This document shows, one piece after another, positions 11,436 through 23,199 of a stretch of 64,000 bases of DNA (position 1 is its first letter; every line of letters begins with the position of its first letter). Location of the stretch: contig NC_068357.1 in assembly GCF_020536995.1 (NCBI RefSeq), forward strand, positions 54,391,063 to 54,455,062. The letters run 5' to 3'. The position numbers and the translations under genes are program-made. Origin of the DNA: Dreissena polymorpha. Taxonomy: Eukaryota > Mollusca > Bivalvia > Myida > Dreissenidae. The notes under the pieces were generated by a model, which had not been told where the DNA came from, did not search any database, and saw nothing but the letters and a program-made list of their open reading frames with translations.

Positions 11436-12613
11436 ATGTTTGCAGTACATTAATCATTATTTTCAGTGGAATATACATTATGTTTTGTGCAATTTTCTTT
11501 ACGTTCGGTACATTCGTCATTGTATGCAGCAGTTAAAGCATTACGCGAAGTAGTAACAACATCATGTTCTGTCCAAGCTTCTTGACGTTCTATACATTAA
11601 ACATTATGTGTAGTATTTTTATCATTATGCGCTGTGCAAACGTCTTAACGTTCGGTACATTCGCCATTACGTGCAGCAGTAACATCATTAAGTGCAGTAG
11701 TAACAACATTACGTGCGGTGCAAACTTCTTTCCGTTCGGTACATTCGTCATTATGTGTAGTAGTTTTATCATTATGCACTGTGCAAACGTCTTTACGTTC
11801 GGTACATTCGTCATTACGTGCAGCAGTTACATCATTATGTGCAGTAGTAACAACATGACGTGCTGTGCAAATTTCTTTACGTTCGGTACATTCAACATTA
11901 TGTTCTGTAGTTTTATCATTATGCGCTGTGCAAACGTCTTTACGTTCGGTACATTCGTCATTAAGTGCAGCAGTTACATCATTATGTGCAGTAGTAACAA
12001 CATTACGTGCTGTGCAAATTTCTTTCCGTTCGGTTCATTCGTCATTATGTGTATTAGTTTTATCGTTATGCGCTGTGCAAACGTCTTAACGTTCGGTAAA
12101 TTCGTGACGAATGTACCGAACGGGAAGAAGTTTGCACAGCACGTAATGTTGTTACTACTGCACTTAATGATGTAACTGCTGCACGTAATGACGAATGTAC
12201 CGAACGTAAAGACGTTTGCACAGCGAATAATGCTAAAACTACTACACATTACGAGTCATGACGAATGTATAGAACGGAAAGAAGTTTGCACAGCACGTAA
12301 TGTTGTTACTACTGCACATACTGATGTAACTCCTGCACGTAGTTACGAATGTACCGAACGTAAAGACGTTTGCACAACGCATAATGATAAAACTACTACA
12401 CATAATGTTGATTGTACAGAACGCCAAGAAGTTTGGACAGAACATAATGTTTTAACTACTTCTCGTAATGCTTTAACTACTGCATACAATGACGAATGTA
12501 CCCAACGTAAAGAAAATTGCACAAAGCATAATGTATATTCCAATGAAAATAATGATTAATGCACTGCAAACAACGACAACAGTCATATGAAGTCAGTAAT
12601 GGCGTTCCATAGG
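11409..12613. repeat. 1.2-kb palindrome of 147-bp tandem units
   Basis: Two inverted arms meet at a near-perfect centre around 12106 (gttcggtaaattcgt / acgaatgtaccgaac). The left arm (about 697 bp) is built of 147-bp tandem units: the 'cgtctt.acgttcggtac' block recurs at 11641, 11788, 11935 and 12082. The right arm (about 507 bp) is the same material inverted and about one unit shorter. The outermost arm bases repeat the last codons of the transposase ('ggaacgccattactgactt' at about 11410, inverted at 12588-12612). Because 147 is divisible by three, long Cys-rich frames (CANVFTFGTFVI) stay open on both strands; I read these as artefacts. Confidence 0.88.
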
Positions 12614-13146
12614 AAGAGGCAGCGTAATCTACTCAAGCATTGGTGCAACTCCCCTACAGGATCAGTGGACTGGCAGGAAAGAATGGTGGCTATCAACTGA
12701 ACACTGCGCACAACACTGAGGATACACTTGTGCATTGTCCATATACATGTAATATATTGATTACTTTGTTGTAAATGTTATTTGTCATTGTTAAAGGAAC
12801 TCAAACGTTTATGGTGCCCCGGTTTTGGACATGCAATGAACAAATTGTACTTGTGTTTGTTTGAAAGTTATGAGATTTAATAATAAAGTAACTTGTGATA
12901 CGATTCATTATTGATGTCATATTACATTAATAAAAGCACTTTTTGTTTAATCCATTTAGCCCCAGTAGCGCCTTTCCGCACCTCTAAAAATTTCAATTTC
13001 TGAAGCCATTGAAATAAATAAAACATTTGCTCCAATAAGGAGCAAATGCTCTATTGTTTTCAATGATTTCAGTACTATGGGGTATTGTAAGTCGTTAAGC
13101 CTGTAGTAAGCTGTCTTTTTAATAATTTTAGTCAAAGAGGTAGACT
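12614..13146. other. Intergenic spacer between the convergent Harbinger genes
   Basis: AT-rich, probably 3' UTRs of both genes: aataaa-type signals occur on the plus strand at about 12881 ('aataataaagtaac') and 12930 ('attaataaaag'). No gene seen. Confidence 0.4.
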
Positions 13147-14936
13147 CTAAAAAATAGCCTGGGTCTGGGGCTGGTAGCAATGCGGCCGCTGCTGGAAGAA
13201 GGTGAGTGTGGGTAAAGGTACTGATGCTGGAGGTGGTTGAGCTGGAGGGATGGGGTGGGGGATGGATCGCTGCATCTCGTGGAGGATGGCTGTCATTCTC
13301 TCTACTGTGAGCTGGTACTGGGCCTCATGTAGTTGTTGGAGAAACTGGGACATGTACGTGATGAAGGGCTGTCATGCATGGCTGATCTCCTGGACTTGAA
13401 CCAGTCTCTCCAGGAGGGCGTTGGTAGCCTTCATACTATCTCTCATCTCCAGCATCGCAGGGGCGTCTTCAGGCTCGGCTCTGGTGGCGGCACGGCGTGG
13501 TCTGGTGGTGGTGGAGGAGAGAGCTAGTGGAGGTGGGGTGCCCTGGGACCTCATGAGTGCCGCTTAAGTTTCAATGAGTGAGAGGGAACCCTCGTCTTTT
13601 TCATGTTCCTCGACGTCGTGGGAAGGCTGGCGAGAGATGCTGGTCGACGCCGAGGGCTGGGCTTTTGGAGGCTGGTTTGCTAAAGTTTCCTGTGTGAGAA
13701 GTATGTTTCTAAGTGGCTGGCCTTTCCTGGGCTTGACCTCCTTGTGCAGGCAGGCGCAGTTCCTCTGGATAAACAGTTCTCTGTCCGTCAAGTTCGCTGC
13801 AGCCTGGCAAGACTTCTTGCAGATAAGCTTAGCGTAGAGGTTCCGGACTGACTTCCACCATGTCCTGAGAACTTCAGCTCCCTCCTCAATGTTCAGCTCT
13901 CTTGCCTTCCTGGTCCAAAGTTCCGTCTTCTTCTTTGTATCCTTGTAATCGGTGGCCCCCTTCCTCCACAAAAGTTCGTGCTCCCGGACCCACTCGATGA
14001 GTTGCTCCTGAGTGTCATTGTAGAGCAGGAGGGCCTTGAGGCCATCGTCCGGTTCAGAGTCTGAAAAATATAACAGTTGAATAGAAATAATAAATGTATA
14101 AATGAAACATTCATTATTTAGATCAATTTGTATTGATTTTTCATTGCATATTATCACATTATCATTACCTTCAGCACCAGCAGTAGCACGGCCCTCCTCA
14201 TGTTGGTCATCACCGGGTGGTATTATCTCATTGTCAGGCTGGTCCTGTGTCAGCGCCTTCTCGGGCTCGTCATCAGAGTCTGCAAAAAATAACAAATGAA
14301 TAATAAATAAGCAAGGTCAACGTAATTGTAAGATTATTATTATCATTATTATCGTTATCACTACATTTCATACATTTTCATTGGTGATTACCTTCATCAG
14401 CAGCTGCCCCTGCCTGGGTTGTGTAGCAGTGGCTGTGGCTGTGTTAGCAGTGGGTGTGCTAACAGTGGATTCTGGTGTGGCATTACTGGTCTCTTCAAAA
14501 TATAACAAATGAATATTACATAAACAATGTCAAAGTGATTGAAAAATTATGGTTATTATTATTATTATTATTATTATTATAATTATTATTATCATCACTG
14601 TATTTAATATTTCTATTGGCGATTACCTTCATCAATAGCTGTCGCTGCCCTGGGCTTTTGCAGCAGTGGCTGTGTTAACAGTGGCTGTGCTAGCAGTGGA
14701 TTCTGGTGTGGCATTACTGGTCTCTGCAAAATATAACAAATGAATTATAAATCAAAAATGTTGAAGTAAAAATCATAACAGTTTTTTTTCACAGTTGTTG
14801 AATATTTCTTGACACAACTAGTGGGCTACCTTTATTTACCTGACTCCATTGGTTCAGCTGCCTGCTCAGTAATGATCTTCTTGGAGGCTGCTGTCTCTCC
14901 ATCTTCAGCCTTCCACTTCTTTTGTCTACGTGGCAT
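13147..14936 (-). pseudogene. Harbinger MADF/Myb-SANT-like protein gene, spliced, broken
   Basis: Minus-strand exon 1 (14936-14840) begins MPRRQKKWKAEDGETAASKK and ends at a consensus donor (CAG|GTAAAT). Clear exons follow at 14279-14169 (acidic, DSDDEPEKAL) and 14060-13147, all joined in phase 1. The large exon holds the MADF-type domain (LIEWVREHELLWRKG ... WWKSVRNLYAKL), which in this superfamily binds the transposon ends and brings in the nuclease. A C-terminal helical region rich in Q/L (FLQQLHEAQYQLTVERM) follows. Two in-frame stops break the large exon (TAA at 13564-13566, TGA at 13372-13374), with the frame kept on both sides. Two further exon-like blocks (14723-14627 and 14492-14392) are near-duplicates of each other, 97 and 101 nt long. 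Neither keeps phase 1 alone; together they do, but then the first reads into TGA. They may be skipped or decayed exons. Confidence 0.8.
14546..14595. repeat. (ATT)n microsatellite
   Basis: Run of 'attattattatt' with a few interruptions inside an intron of the Myb-like gene; a shorter related run is at 14333-14360. Confidence 0.85.
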
Positions 14937-15405
14937 GATGAACTTCAACTATCGACTTCTATCAAAAATTATCAGAACGTCTATCACAGCGATCCGTTCA
15001 GTTCCGTAGTCAGAAGCGGTTTGCCGCTTTACCAACTTTAAACTCCCGCCGAGCCGACGCGCGCATGCGCAGAACGCCGGACTATCAACGCTTGCGTCAC
15101 CGCTAAACCAACGCTCGCTACCGTTAAACCAACGCTAAACCCACGCTGGCTTCAGCGGTGCACCGCTTTGGCAACACCCGTGTTTTCGACTTTTTCCCCA
15201 TTTTGTGCGCGGTGACGAGCATTGTCGAAATTCGGCCCCTCTTCATGCCGTTCAAGGAACGCTCCAGCAAAGTTCTGGCGATGTGACCGGGCCTTTAGTT
15301 GCAAGCGTGTTTCTTGGCATGTTAAACTCTCAGACTTCCTTTGAAGAATTGCACATTTCGAGCACTTAGGGAAAATGTGCTGGACTGAAACAGTATAATA
15401 TAAAT

Positions 15406-15712
15406 TACAAGAGATGTGTTTATCAGAAACACAATTCCCCCCTACTGGGCCGCTTTGATTAATTTTTTTTATTTTATATCCTTTTAAAAACATTACTTCC
15501 CTTGTAAAAATGATTTGTACCTGCCAAATGATAAATTGAAATTATTTCTCTTTAAAGCATGTAACTTCCCTTGGATTCGTTTTTTTGACCTTTGACCTTG
15601 AAGGATGACCTTGACCTTTCAACAATGCATGCCAAATGTCAAGTTGCTATCTTCAATATTGCAATAGTTATGGCCAATGTTAAAGTTTTCGGACAAACGG
15701 ACGGACGGACAG
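15406..15712 (+). repeat. ACAAGAG-type hairpin repeat, 3' truncated
   Basis: Starts 'acaagagatgtgtttatcag' with a small hairpin (tgtgttt ... aaacaca) and carries the family core (gaccttgaaggatgacctt, ctatcttcaatattgcaa, aaacggacggacggacag). It loses the usual gggggcataaaaa end. Confidence 0.8.
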
Positions 15713-16029
15713 TTCAATTTTTCAGATTAAAAAATCTCAACCTTTAAATCATCTCCCAAAGGTCTATAAATTAAACCTTGGTATGTCTATGAAAATCATT
15801 TCAATTAATATTTTAAAAGTATTTATAGGAAAAAAGACATCAACACTAATTTCCCAATTTCAGCCAAAATATGCAAGTTTTCTGAATCCAATCATGGCCC
15901 CATTCCCAAAATGGTGAAAAAATTACTGCCACACAACAATGTCACAGGCATAGCTGCCATGACTATGGCCAGGTTCAAGGGCAAACCACACAGAAATAAG
16001 TGGATCGCTGCTTGTTTAAAGTATATGGG

Positions 16030-16160
16030 CCGCTCTCTATGAAAAAGGGGTTCATCGCATGTGCGTTAAGTGTCGTCCCAGATTTGCCTGTGCAGTCCCC
16101 ACAGGCTAATCAGAGACGACACTTTCTGCCTAAACTGGATTTTTGCTAAGAAGATACTTT
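16030..16160 (+). repeat. Half copy of the palindromic MITE
   Basis: Contains 'gtgcgttaagtgtcgtccca' and 'cacaggctaatcagagacga', that is one arm and the start of the spacer of the family best seen at 38351-38582. Confidence 0.75.
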
Positions 16161-16166
16161 AAACAA

Positions 16167-16505
16167 ACAAGAGATGTGTTTGTCAGAAACACAATGCCCT
16201 CTATTGCGCCACTTTGAAATAAAATTTCAATATATCATTTGGCAGGTTTAGAAATGATCTCCCTTTTAAAGGTTAATACTTCCATTGGATTGTATTTTTT
16301 TACTTTTGACCTTGAAGGATGACCTTGACCTTTCATCACTTAAAATGTGCAGCTTTGTGAGATACACATGCATGCCAAATATCAAGTTGCTATCTTCAAT
16401 ATTGCAAAAGTTATGGCCAATGTTAAAGTTTTCGGACAGACAGACAGACAGACAGACTGACGGACAGTTCAGCTGCTTTATGCCATCCTACCGGGGGCAT
16501 AAAAA
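16167..16505 (+). repeat. Complete ACAAGAG ... GGGGGCATAAAAA repeat (339 bp)
   Basis: A full-length member: 5' 'acaagagatgtgtttgtcag' hairpin, a core with 'gaccttgaaggatgacctt' and 'catgcatgccaaatatcaag', a gacagacagacagac microsatellite, and a 3' 'ccgggggcataaaaa' end. Related copies lie at 15406, 22708, 42774 (inverted) and as the right part of 48857-49433. Confidence 0.85.
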
Positions 16506-16834
16506 CACAATAAAAGCGAAGTTTACTTTCTGCACATGCATTTAACTCCCTTTTCACAGAGCACAGTTCATATGAGGTAGGCAGAAGAGACTGTTACAAG
16601 CGACACATTATCTTATGATGGTGGTCCTTTGTGGTACTTAATGGTGGTAATTTTTGGTACGGTATTTTTAAATTGCAAGATAAATGTATGAACAGTGTGC
16701 TTCACAACTTTTTATCAGGGTAGAGAGACAAACTAACAAATATGGGTTGCCAGCCAGTCACAGTGCGGTTGTATTTTTTCACTCTTTTTAGAGTCCTTTG
16801 GATTTAAAAATGTATAAAAGAGGGCCATGATGAT

Positions 16835-18372
16835 CCTATATCACTCCACTGCTGAATCAAATTACTGGCAGTACTGGTGTGAAGATGCTTTTGAAGAGGA
16901 TGGATATAAAACATCAATTTAAGTTTATCTATATCACCACAATTGTGTATGTTGATACGAACATTTGGGTACGATAAAAAATTTGGGTAGGAAAATTTTG
17001 GGTACGAAAAAAAATGTGGTACGAAAAAAATTTGCGTACGAAACATTTTTGGTACGAAAAAAAGTTTAGGGGTACGGGGAAGTAGTACCCGTGGGTAACT
17101 TGACCCATTGAGCGAAACTGGGAGGCGGGTCACATTCTTGTTCATTAAGTATGGCAATACATTCGTGATGATTCTCGAAAGTAGGTATGAGCACTTAGCC
17201 GGACCATGTGAGCTCAATCGTATGAGCACTTGACTATCCGAGTTCGCCCACGAACATATGGATAAGTTAACTAATAGCGAAATGACCTTATAATGTATAT
17301 GCTGAAATCTAACAATCGAACGAAATAGCAAACATGGTATGTACACTTAGGTGGTTGTGTAATTTCTGTTAGAATATCGTATTCAATATGTAAATTTTAA
17401 ATGATTGTGCCCGCACTTGAGTTTGTTGCCTTGTTTGAGTCTATAAGCGCCTAGGCTGCACCCAGTGTGTGTATTTAGGTTTTTCCAATGTAATGAGTTA
17501 CGTATTTGTGTTTTTCCAAGGTAATGAGTTACCTCCGCGCTGAGGCTGCATAATGTTGGGACCCGGAGTGTGTCCAGCACTCCTACCTAATAAGATTAGA
17601 TTGACGAAAGTTGGGACGAATTTTGAATGATAGCTGCAATTTCCAGCTATTTGTTTTGTACTGAAATACTTTTTAATTTTTATATGGTCAAATGCTGCGG
17701 GGGGGGATGGGTGAGATTTTCCGGAAAAAAACAACTGTCAGGAATGGTGACCACAAAATTTACAAAATATAACATTGCGCCGGGAGCAGGAATCGAACCG
17801 GTGTCGTAAAGGTGAAAAAACGAACGTCCTTACCACTGCGCTAACGGGACGGACAATTACGCAAAGAAATGTTGTTTTATCTATATATATCACAGCAGTG
17901 CAGCGTTTACAATTTGCAGGTTCGAAATCATTCGCATTCTTTAGTTTTGTGATCACGTAAAAAGTTAATTTTACATGTTTTTATTCGCAATTTATTTACT
18001 AAATCGAGAACAAATATCAAACAAAATAGAGAAAATATATAGTTGTTTCATTGGTCCATAAAAATAAAATGGATGTAAAATTACTAATTTGAAATTAACG
18101 TTCTGATACACTTATTGAATCTGTTTCCCCAGGATATGCTGTTCTATTAATATTTACCTTTATCAACACGAACGACAACTCTGCTAGGAGAATGTTATCA
18201 ATGAAAATCATCGAGCAATCTCCTACGAAGTGGCGAATGCCAAGGGAAGTAACTGAAAAATCGAGTTATCTCAATCGGACTGGCTCGGTCTTTAACATAG
18301 GGCGCCATTGTGAAGATTTTTTTTACTGGTTATCAAACCTTGGACGCTGCTGTTCCAGCATCGTCAAAAAAA
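16835..18372 (-). repeat. Right arm of the ~1.4-kb inverted repeat pair
   Basis: Diverged reverse complement of 8207-9640, with the gtacgaaa minisatellite at 16972-17085. It differs by an extra ~0.5 kb (about 17345-17870) that starts with a tRNA-like head, so a SINE-like insertion entered this arm after the two arms separated. Confidence 0.75.
17782..17850 (-). mobile_element. tRNA-like head of a SINE-like insertion
   Basis: On the minus strand an A-box-like 'tagcgcagtggta' and a perfect B-box 'ggttcgattcc' (17789-17799) lie at tRNA spacing. The anticodon arm does not pair and a T-run (tttttt) falls between the boxes, so this is not a working tRNA gene. It sits at one edge of the extra ~0.5 kb found in this inverted-repeat arm only. 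Confidence 0.6.
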
Positions 18373-18434
18373 AGGCTGGAACAAATATTCTCTGCATGTG
18401 CAAATACTTAAATATAGGCCCTATTTAAGCACAT

Positions 18435-21400
18435 GTACACTTTTTTGACCCCCTGGGCTTGGTCAAATTTAACCCCAGGGGCATAACTTGAGCAACCTTT
18501 GTAGAGGAATACTATATCTCACTACATGTACATACAAAATATGGTAGCCCTTGGTCCTAGAGTTAAGGACAAGAATATTTTTAAAGTTTTCACAAAATAA
18601 GCAAGATATAAGCGTATATAATGTTCAATTTTGTGACCCACGGGTCAGGGTCAAATTTGACCCAAAGGGCATTATTTGAACAAACTTGGTAGAGGACTAA
18701 CAGATGTTACTGCATACCAAATTTGGTAGCCATAGTCTGAATTGTTTTCGACAAGAAGATTTTTAAAGATTTTACAAAAAAGGCGCTTTATAAGCGTTTA
18801 TTCAATTTTGTGACCCCCAGGGCAGGGTCAAAGCTGACCCAAGAGGCAGTATTTGAACAAATTTAGTAGAGGTTTATTAGATGTCACTACATACCAAATT
18901 TGGTAGCCCTAGGCCCAACGGTTATTGACAAGAAGATTTTAAGTTCTTCACAAAATAGGCCCCATATAAGCGTATGTTCAGTTTTGTGACCCTCCGGGCA
19001 GGATCAAATTTGACCCAATGGCATAATTTGAACAAACTTGGTAGAGAACTATTAGATGTATCTACATACCAAATTTGGTACCCCTGTGCCTTATGATTAA
19101 GGACAAGAAGATTTTTAAAGTATTATCAAAATAGGCACTATATAAGCATAAAATCGATTTTGTGGCCCCCAGGGCAGGGTCAAATTTGACTCTAGGGGCA
19201 TAATTTGAACAAACTAATTGGAGGACTATACAATGTCACTTCATACCAAATTGTGTAGCCCTAGGCCTAATGGTTATGGACAAGATTTTTTTAAAGTTTT
19301 CACAAAAAAGGCATTATATAAGCATATGTTCAATTTTGTGACCCCGGGGTAGGTTCAAATTTGACCCCAGGGATAAAATTTGAACAAATTTGGTAGAGGA
19401 CTATAAGATGTTACTACATACCAAATTTGATAGCCCTAGGCTGGATGGTTATGGACAAGAATTTTTTTGAAGTTTTCACAAAATAGACCTTATATAAGCA
19501 TATGTTCAATTTTATGACCCCCCTGGACATGGTCAAATTTGACCCCAGGGGCATAATTTGAACAAACTTGGTAGAGAACTATAAGATTTCACTACATACC
19601 AAATTTGGTAGCCCTAGGCCCAATGTTTATTGACAAGAAGCTTTTTAAAGTTTTCACAAAATAATCCTTATATGAGAGTATGTTCAATTTTGTGACCCCC
19701 AGGGCAGGGTCAAATTTACCCCAGGGACATAATTTGAACAAACTTGGTAGAGGACTATAAGATGTCACTACATACCAAATTTGGTAGCCCTAGACCCAAT
19801 GGTTATGGAAAAAAAGATTTAAAGTTTTCACAAAATAAGCCCTTTATAAGCATATATTCAATTTTGTGACCCCCGGGGCAGTTTCAAATTTGACCACAGG
19901 GGCATAATTTGAACAAACTAAGAAGAGAACTATTACACGTCACTACATACCAAAAATGGTAGCCCTATGCCATACAGTTATGGACAGAAGATTTTTTAAG
20001 TTTTCACACAATAGGCCTAATATAAGCATTTTATCAATTTTGTGACCCTCTGGGCAGGGTTAAACTTGACCCCAGGGGCATTATTTGAGCAAACTTGGTA
20101 GAGGACTATAAGATGTCACTACATACCAAATTTGGTAGCCCTAGGCCCAATGTTTATGGACAAGAAGTTTTTAAAGTTTTCACAAAATAAGCACTTTATA
20201 AGCATATATTCAATTTTGTGACCCCCTGGCAGTTTAAAATTTGACCCCAGGGGCATAATTTGAACAAACTAAGACGAGAACTATTACATGTCACTACATA
20301 CCAAATTTGGTAGCCCTATGCCATACAGTTATGGTCAAGAATATTTTGAAAGTTTTCACAAAATAGGCCTTATATAAGCATATGTTCAATTTTGTGACCC
20401 TCGGGGCAGGGTCAAACTTGACCCCAGGGGCATAATTTGAAAAAACTTTGTAAAGGACTATAAGATGTCACTACATACCAAATTTGATAGCCCTAGGTCC
20501 AATGGTTATGGACAAGAAGTGTTGTTAAGTTTTCACAAAATAGACCCTACATTAGCATATGTTCAATTTTGTGACCCCGGGGCAGGGTCAAATTTGACCC
20601 CAGGGGCATAATTTGAAGAAATTTGGTATAGGACTATTAGATGTCTCTTCATACCAAATTTATTAGCCCTAGGCCCAATGATTATGGACAAGACAATTTT
20701 GAAAGTTTTCACAAAATAGGCCTTATATAAGTATATGTTCAATTTTGTGACCCCGGGGCAGGGTCAAATTTGACCCCAGGGGCATATTTGAAGAAATTTG
20801 GTACAGGACTTTTAGATGTCTCTACATACCAAATTTGATAGACCTAGACCCAATGGTTATGGACAAGAAAATTTTGAGTTTTCACAAAATAGGCCTTATA
20901 TAAGCATATGTTCAATTTTGTGACCCCCGGGGCAGGGTCAAATTTGACCCCAGGGGCATAATTTGAAGAAATTTGGTAGAGGACTTTTAGATGTCTCTAC
21001 ATACCAAATTTGATAGACCTAGGCCCAATGGTTATGGACAAGAAAATTTTGAAAGTTTTCACAAAATAGGCCTAATATAAGCATATGTTCAATTTTGTTA
21101 CCTCCGGAGCAGGGTCAAATTTGACCCCAGGGGCATAATTTGAAGAAATTTGGTAGAGGACTATAAGATAACATACCAAATTTGATAGACCTTGTTTTCA
21201 CAAAATAGGCCTTATATAAGCATATGTTCAATTTTGTGACCCCTGGGGCAGGGTCAAATTTGACCCCAGGGGCATAATTTGAAGAAATTTGGTAGAGGAC
21301 TATAAGATAACATACCAAATTTGATAGACCTTGTTTTCACAAAATAGGCCTTATATAAGCATATGTTCAATTTTGTGACCCCTGGGGCAGGGTCAAATTT

Positions 21401-22281
21401 GACCCCAGGGGCATAATTTGAAGAAATTTGGTAGAGGACTATTAGATGTCTCTACATACCAAATTTGATAGCCCTAGGCCCAATGGTTATGGACGAGAAA
21501 ATTTTGAAAGTTTTCACAAAATAGGACTTATATAAGCATATGTTCAATTTTGTGACCCTTGGGGCAGGGTGAATTTGACCCCAGGAGTATAATTTGAAGA
21601 AATTTGGTAGAGGACTATTTGATGTCTCTACCTAACAAATTTGATAGCCCTAGGCCCAATGGTTATGGACGATTTTATTTTTTTTCACAAAATAGGCCTT
21701 ATATAAGCATATGTTCAATTTTGTGACCCCCGGGGCAGGGTCAAATTTGACCCCAGGGGCATAATTTGAAGAAATTTGGTAGAGGACAATTAGATGTCTC
21801 TACATACCAAATTTGATAGCCCTAGGCCCAATGGTTATGGACGAGAAAATTTTGAAAGTTTTCACAAAATAGGCCTAATATAAGCATATGTTCAATTTTG
21901 TGACCCCCGGGGCAGAGTCAAATTTGACCACAGGGGCATACTTTGAAGAAATTTGGTAGAAGACTATAAGATGTCTCTACATACCAAATTTGATAGCCCT
22001 AGGCCCAATGGTTATGGACGAGAAGATTTTGAAAGTTTTAACAAAATAGGCCTTATATAAGCAAATTTTCATTTTTGTGACCCCCAGGCAGGGTCAAATT
22101 TGACCCCAGGGGCATAATTTGAACAAATTTGAAAGAGGTTCACCCCAGGAACATTCCTGAGAAATTTCATCAGAATAGGACCAGTAGTTAAGGAGATGTT
22201 TTAAGGAAAAGTTAACGCACGCACGACGGACACAGGACCATGACATAAGCCCCGCTGGCTACTGGCCAGTGGAGCTAAAAA
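18435..22281 (+). repeat. ~170-bp tandem array (about 21 copies) with hairpin end
   Basis: Each unit carries 'caattttgtgaccc', the palindrome 'gggtcaaatttgacccc', 'ggggcataatttgaa', 'ggtagaggactat', 'cataccaaatttggtagcc' and 'ttatggacaagaag'. Unit lengths cluster near 170-178 bp; two adjacent copies near 21150-21330 share the same internal deletion (about 150 bp), a sign of unequal exchange. The right end (from about 22200) has 'gcacgacggacacaggacca' and a hairpin (ctggctactggccag) closing in 'ggagctaaaaaa'. A second, shorter array of the family is at 59180-60505. Confidence 0.9.
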
Positions 22282-22707
22282 ACTTGGTTCTACTAACATT
22301 GGGCAAATTTTATGGGTTTGTTGGCTAACAAATACTATAACATGAATTAAAAAACCCACTGACCTCTAAAAAAAAAAGAAATAAGATCCTAAAGATTTAA
22401 TTGCCATGAATATTTTTTTTCTGGGTAAATGTATGGTCGGGAAAATGTAAACTTTAAAAGCTATACGTTTAGAGATATTGGTCTCCAAACAGTCCAACAT
22501 CAAAACTACACTGAACCATCATAATGATCAGGGCTGAACATTAGCTTTCATCAGTTGTTGGACCAGCTTGCCTGTATGACTCAACATTTAAGCTCAAGTG
22601 TTACAAACCCAGTCCAAGCGTACTAGCAAACCAACGTGATCAATTTGCAGATCTTTTCCTAACAAAAAAAAACGGTCTCTAATCACCCATGACAATGCCA
22701 TGTACAA
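22282..22707. other. AT-rich sequence, nothing recognised
   Basis: No gene, repeat or RNA signal seen. Confidence 0.4.
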
Positions 22708-23050
22708 ACAAGAGATGTGTTAGTCAGAAACACAATGCCCCCTACTGCGCCGCTTTGATTTTTATTTTATTTTATTATATCCCTTTTAAAAATGTTACTT
22801 CCCTTGTAAAAATGATCTGTACCTGCCAAATGATAAATATAAATTATCTCCCTTTAAAGCTTATTACTTCCCTTGGATTTGTCTTTTTGAACTCTGACCT
22901 TGAAGGATGACCTTGACCGTGACCTTCACCACTCAAAATGTGCAGCTCCATGAGATAAACATGCATGCCAAATATCAAGTTTCTATCTTCAATATAGCAA
23001 AAGTTTATGGCCAATGTTAAAGTTTTCGGATGGACGGACGGACAGATGGC
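22708..23050 (+). repeat. ACAAGAG-type repeat, 3' end lost
   Basis: Begins 'acaagagatgtgttagtcag', followed by the same core as 16167-16505 up to 'ggatggacggacggacag'; the terminal gggggcataaaaa hairpin is replaced by other sequence. Confidence 0.8.
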
Positions 23051-23064
23051 GGAGATAACCACAT

Positions 23065-23196
23065 AACTATACCACATGATCAAACTGAACTACACCGCAT
23101 GATCATACTGGACTATATTTGAATGATCATACTGTTCTACACCACATGATCATACTATACTACACCGAATGATCATACTGAACTACACTGCATTAC
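23065..23196 (+). repeat. Minisatellite of 'atgatcatactgaactacacc' type
   Basis: About four to five ~30-bp units, each with 'gatcatact' and 'ctacac', start directly after the truncated repeat at 22708-23050. Confidence 0.75.
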
Positions 23197-23199
23197 ATT

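Larger units (their letters stand above)
9805..15293 (+). mobile_element. PIF/Harbinger DNA transposon, two-gene, decayed
   Basis: The element is defined by a Harbinger DDE transposase on the plus strand (10200-11435) and a convergent MADF/Myb-like gene on the minus strand (13147-14936), the standard two-protein layout of this superfamily. GC-richer flanks with repeated 'accgct'/'caacgct' words extend to both sides. The outer ends are my estimate: the first ~20 bases on each side (GGCCGTTCCACAACGC and, reverse-complemented, GGCCCGGTCACATCGC) are only weakly alike, and I could not fix a 3-bp TWA target duplication. Between the genes lies a large palindrome (11409-12613). Both genes carry in-frame stops, so this copy is not autonomous as it stands. 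Confidence 0.8.

Noticed and set aside
11564-12249. Long Cys-rich frames on both strands (203 and 91 codons)
   Set aside because: They follow a 147-bp tandem unit (divisible by three) in a palindrome, so frames stay open on both strands without selection.
18435-22281. Regular spacing considered as a CRISPR array
   Set aside because: No short repeat and unique spacer pattern; the full ~170-bp unit repeats, and the context is eukaryotic.
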